Below, one piece after another: positions 61,850-64,000 of a stretch of 64,000 nt of DNA. The translations under genes and the position numbers were made by a program. The notes below the pieces were generated by a model that saw nothing but the letters and a program-made list of their open reading frames with translations, was not told where the DNA came from and ran no database searches. The stretch is from Artemia franciscana (lineage: Eukaryota > Arthropoda > Branchiopoda > Anostraca > Artemiidae). Location: NCBI RefSeq assembly GCF_032884065.1, contig NC_088868.1:11036335-11100334 (forward strand), in the 5' to 3' direction. Every line of letters starts with the position of its first letter. Within the stretch, counting starts at the first letter, position 1.

Positions 61850-63884
61850 AGTGCCTTCGTATTACACGTGGAATACTAAAAATAAAGTATTTGAACGTCG
61901 AAAACAGGGTAAGTCAGTCGACAGCCAACCTACCATCTTCAAAGATACCACGATAGGAAGACTCTACACCGTTCACCCCAATCAACATGAATGCTTCTTT
62001 CTACGCCTGCTTTTGGTGAATGTACCCGGTCCGACATCCTTTGAGTATTTGAGAACTGTAAACGGTACTATACATGACACTTACTGTAGTGCATGCCAAG
62101 CTCTGAATTTATTGGAGAATGACCAACACTGGGATAACTGCATCAATGACGCGTGCGAAACGTCAACCCCAAGTCAAATTCGTGCATTGTTTGGCATCAT
62201 TTTAACAACTTGCTCTCCATCAGCTCCTACAGAGTTATGGGAAAAATATAAGTCAAAAATGTCCGAAGATATACTCCATCGAAAACAGTTAGAGACGTCA
62301 GATATGACTTTTGATTTTACATCAGAAATTTATAACTACACTTTAGTTATTATAGAAGATTTGTGCGTACGTATGGCAAACAAACCTCTTCAGGATTTGG
62401 GAATGCCTTCACCTAACCGTATCGCTGCTGTTTCGACATGTGTAGAATTGGATCGTGAATAAAGTTACAGTACGAGTGATCTATTGTCGTATCTACAAAA
62501 TAACATTTCCAAGTTAACGTCGGAACAAAAAGACATTTATGATACGATAATGCATTGTGTCGATAACAACGTTGGAGAAATTTTCTTTTTGGATGCGCCA
62601 GGAGGTACTGGTAAAACGTTTGTGATAAAACTGATTCTGGCATCAATTCGATCAAAAAATGATATAGCGTTGGCAATTGCGTCGTCCGGAATAGCCGCAA
62701 CATTGCTGCCTGGTGGAAGAACTGCTCATTCCGCTTTGAAATTGCCTCTGAATTTGCATTCTACAGAAACTCCCACGTGCAATATTTCCAAATCATCTGG
62801 GATGGGTAAAGTATTGCAGCAATGCAAACTTATTATTTGGGATGAGTGCACAATGGCACACAAAAAATCGCTCAAGGCTCTGGATCAATGCTTGAAAGAT
62901 TTGAGAGGCAAGTCGAAACCCTTTGGCAGCACATTATTATTGCTTGCGGGAGATTTCAGGCAAACATTACCTATAATACCTAGATCAACTCCTGCAGACG
63001 AAATGAATGCTTGCCTGAAAAATTCTAATTTATGGGCACATGTAAAAATATTAAAATTAACTACAGATATGCGTGTCCGATTGCAAAACGATGACTCTGG
63101 TCAAACATTTTCAGATCAATTGCTGGCAATTGGAAACGGAAAGCTCCCAGTAGACTCAATTTCAGGATGTATACAACTACCTGCTGATTTCTGTAATTTA
63201 GTGACGTCCAAAAATGAATTGATTGAAAAAGTATTTCCGAATATTCTAAAAAATTATAAAAATAATAAATGGTTAAGTGAAAGAGCGATTCTCGCACCCA
63301 AAAATATAGACGTCCACGAAATCAACAATATTGTTTTGACCAAGATTCGAGACCAGGCAGTCCTTTACAAGTCAGTCGACACAGTTTTGGAACCAAATGA
63401 AGCGGTTAATTATCCATCTGAATTTTTAAATTCCATAGATCTTTCAGGGTTTCCCCCACACGTGCTGCAACTAAAAATAGGCGTACCAATAATACTTTTA
63501 AGGAATATCAACCCACCAAAGCTTTGCAATGGCACGCGACTTGCCGTAAAAAAAACAATGGAAAACCTAATAGAGGCCACAATCTTGACAGGGCCTTTTG
63601 AGGGTGAGGCTGTTCTTATTCCTCGCATTCCCATGATTCCAACGGATCTGCCTTTTCAATTTAAAGGATTGCAATTCCCAATTCGATTAGCATTTGCAAA
63701 CACCATTAACAAAGCTCAAGGTCAATCATTAGAAAAATGTGGTATAGATCTTAATACTGATTGTTTTTCCCATGGACAATTGTACGTTGCATGTTCGAGG
63801 GTCGGTAAACCTGACAATCTATTTATATGTAGCGACAATTTGACAGCGAAGAATGTTGTATATTCGCAAGTTTTACGCAGTTAA
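61815..63884 (+). pseudogene. Helitron helicase domain, Pif1-like (fragment 3 of 3, one internal stop)
   Basis: One frame from 61815 to TAA at 63882-63884, interrupted only by TAA at 62460-62462. After the stop: Walker A in DAPGGTGKTF (about 62595), Walker B in IIWDECTM, motif III LLLLAGDFRQTLP, a TINKAQGQSLE motif and [11 protein letters not shown] near the end, the standard Pif1 family set. It would unwind DNA 5' to 3' during transposition. Downstream of the stop the first usable codon is a TTG, so no second protein is likely. The last 200 bp are the source of the relics found in H2-H9. Confidence 0.9.
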
Positions 63885-63904
63885 TTTGTATTGTATCTAT
63901 CTAT

Positions 63905-64000
63905 CTATCTATCTATATAAAAACGAGTTGTGTGTATGCATGTTTGTTTGTTTGTAAAAAGAGCGTTTGCATATGACGTCATTATTAGTACATAAGGCTT
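63905..64000 (+). mobile_element. 5' end of another Helitron, cut by the window edge
   Basis: After a TATC run, TC-TATATAAAAACGAGTTGTGTG follows the pattern of Helitron 5' ends, with a TGACGTCA at 63974-63981. It is a different subfamily (CGAGTTGTGTG instead of AAGTTGTCTG). Confidence 0.6.

Larger units (their letters stand above)
59224..63904 (+). mobile_element. Autonomous-type Helitron, nearly complete, recently inactivated
   Basis: TC at 59224 followed by TATATATATAAAAATAAGTT, an untranslated leader with three TGACGTCA palindromes, then one long protein-coding region broken by two frameshifts and one stop. The order is N-terminal region, Rep (HUH, two tyrosines), Pif1-like helicase. After the helicase stop at 63884 comes a TATC run and the 5' end of another Helitron. 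Its own 3' hairpin and CTAG are therefore not in the window: either displaced downstream by that insertion or lost. Confidence 0.85.

Overview
The window looks like AT-rich nuclear DNA of an invertebrate that is mostly transposable elements, with very little host coding sequence. Several dispersed repeat families, including one ending in a GACAGACAGACC-type run and one ending in a palindrome of about 260 bp, remind me of brine shrimp (Artemia). That is from memory and unchecked, so the safe statement is an arthropod or similar invertebrate with a large, repeat-inflated genome.

Host genes. The clearest host coding sequence is a seven-finger C2H2 zinc-finger exon on the minus strand (1135-2115), preceded by a splice acceptor. 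Two more minus-strand exon candidates with good splice signals lie at 17879-18037 (159 nt; its donor phase fits the zinc-finger exon) and 55787-55876 (90 nt, cysteine-rich). If the first pair belongs together, the intron is about 15.8 kb and is filled with repeats.

Mobile elements, left to right. 1-960: tandem monomers of dispersed family F1 (again at 26.3, 31.0 and 41.1 kb). 2.27-3.9 kb: two non-autonomous Helitrons; the first holds a tRNA-like block. 3.9-6.5 kb: a GC-rich 353-bp tandem duplication joined to dispersed family F2 (again at 13.4, 26.1 and 27.3 kb). 10-16 kb: two inverted arms of about 0.75-0.9 kb around a 142-bp satellite and an F2 copy. 18.6-20.07 kb: a decayed LINE, then a 100-base assembly gap. 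20.2-40 kb: five copies of one LTR, two of them near-identical and inverted around a 450-bp spacer. 23.7-26.05 kb: a Helitron. 32.3-35.4 kb: a rearranged Penelope-like element with a GIY-YIG domain, inverted flanks, a hammerhead-like motif and a Helitron inserted in it. 42-48.8 kb: a cluster of four non-autonomous Helitrons. 49.7-55.1 kb: a nearly full-length but broken two-ORF LINE with a second LINE inserted in its ORF1 (13-bp target duplication). 57.9-59.2 kb: a dimeric non-autonomous Helitron. 59.2-63.9 kb: a nearly complete autonomous Helitron (Rep HUH/Y2 plus Pif1-like helicase), followed by the 5' end of yet another Helitron at the window edge.

How it fits together. The autonomous Helitron at the right edge is a plausible source for all the non-autonomous copies. 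Each has a TC-TATATA...AAGTTGTCTG 5' end rich in TGACGTCA palindromes, internal minisatellites, a 200-bp relic of the end of the helicase gene, and one or two GC-rich hairpins each followed by CTAG. Several copies carry two stacked hairpin terminators and head-to-tail internal duplications, which points to rolling-circle read-through or concatemer formation. This is the most interesting system in the window.
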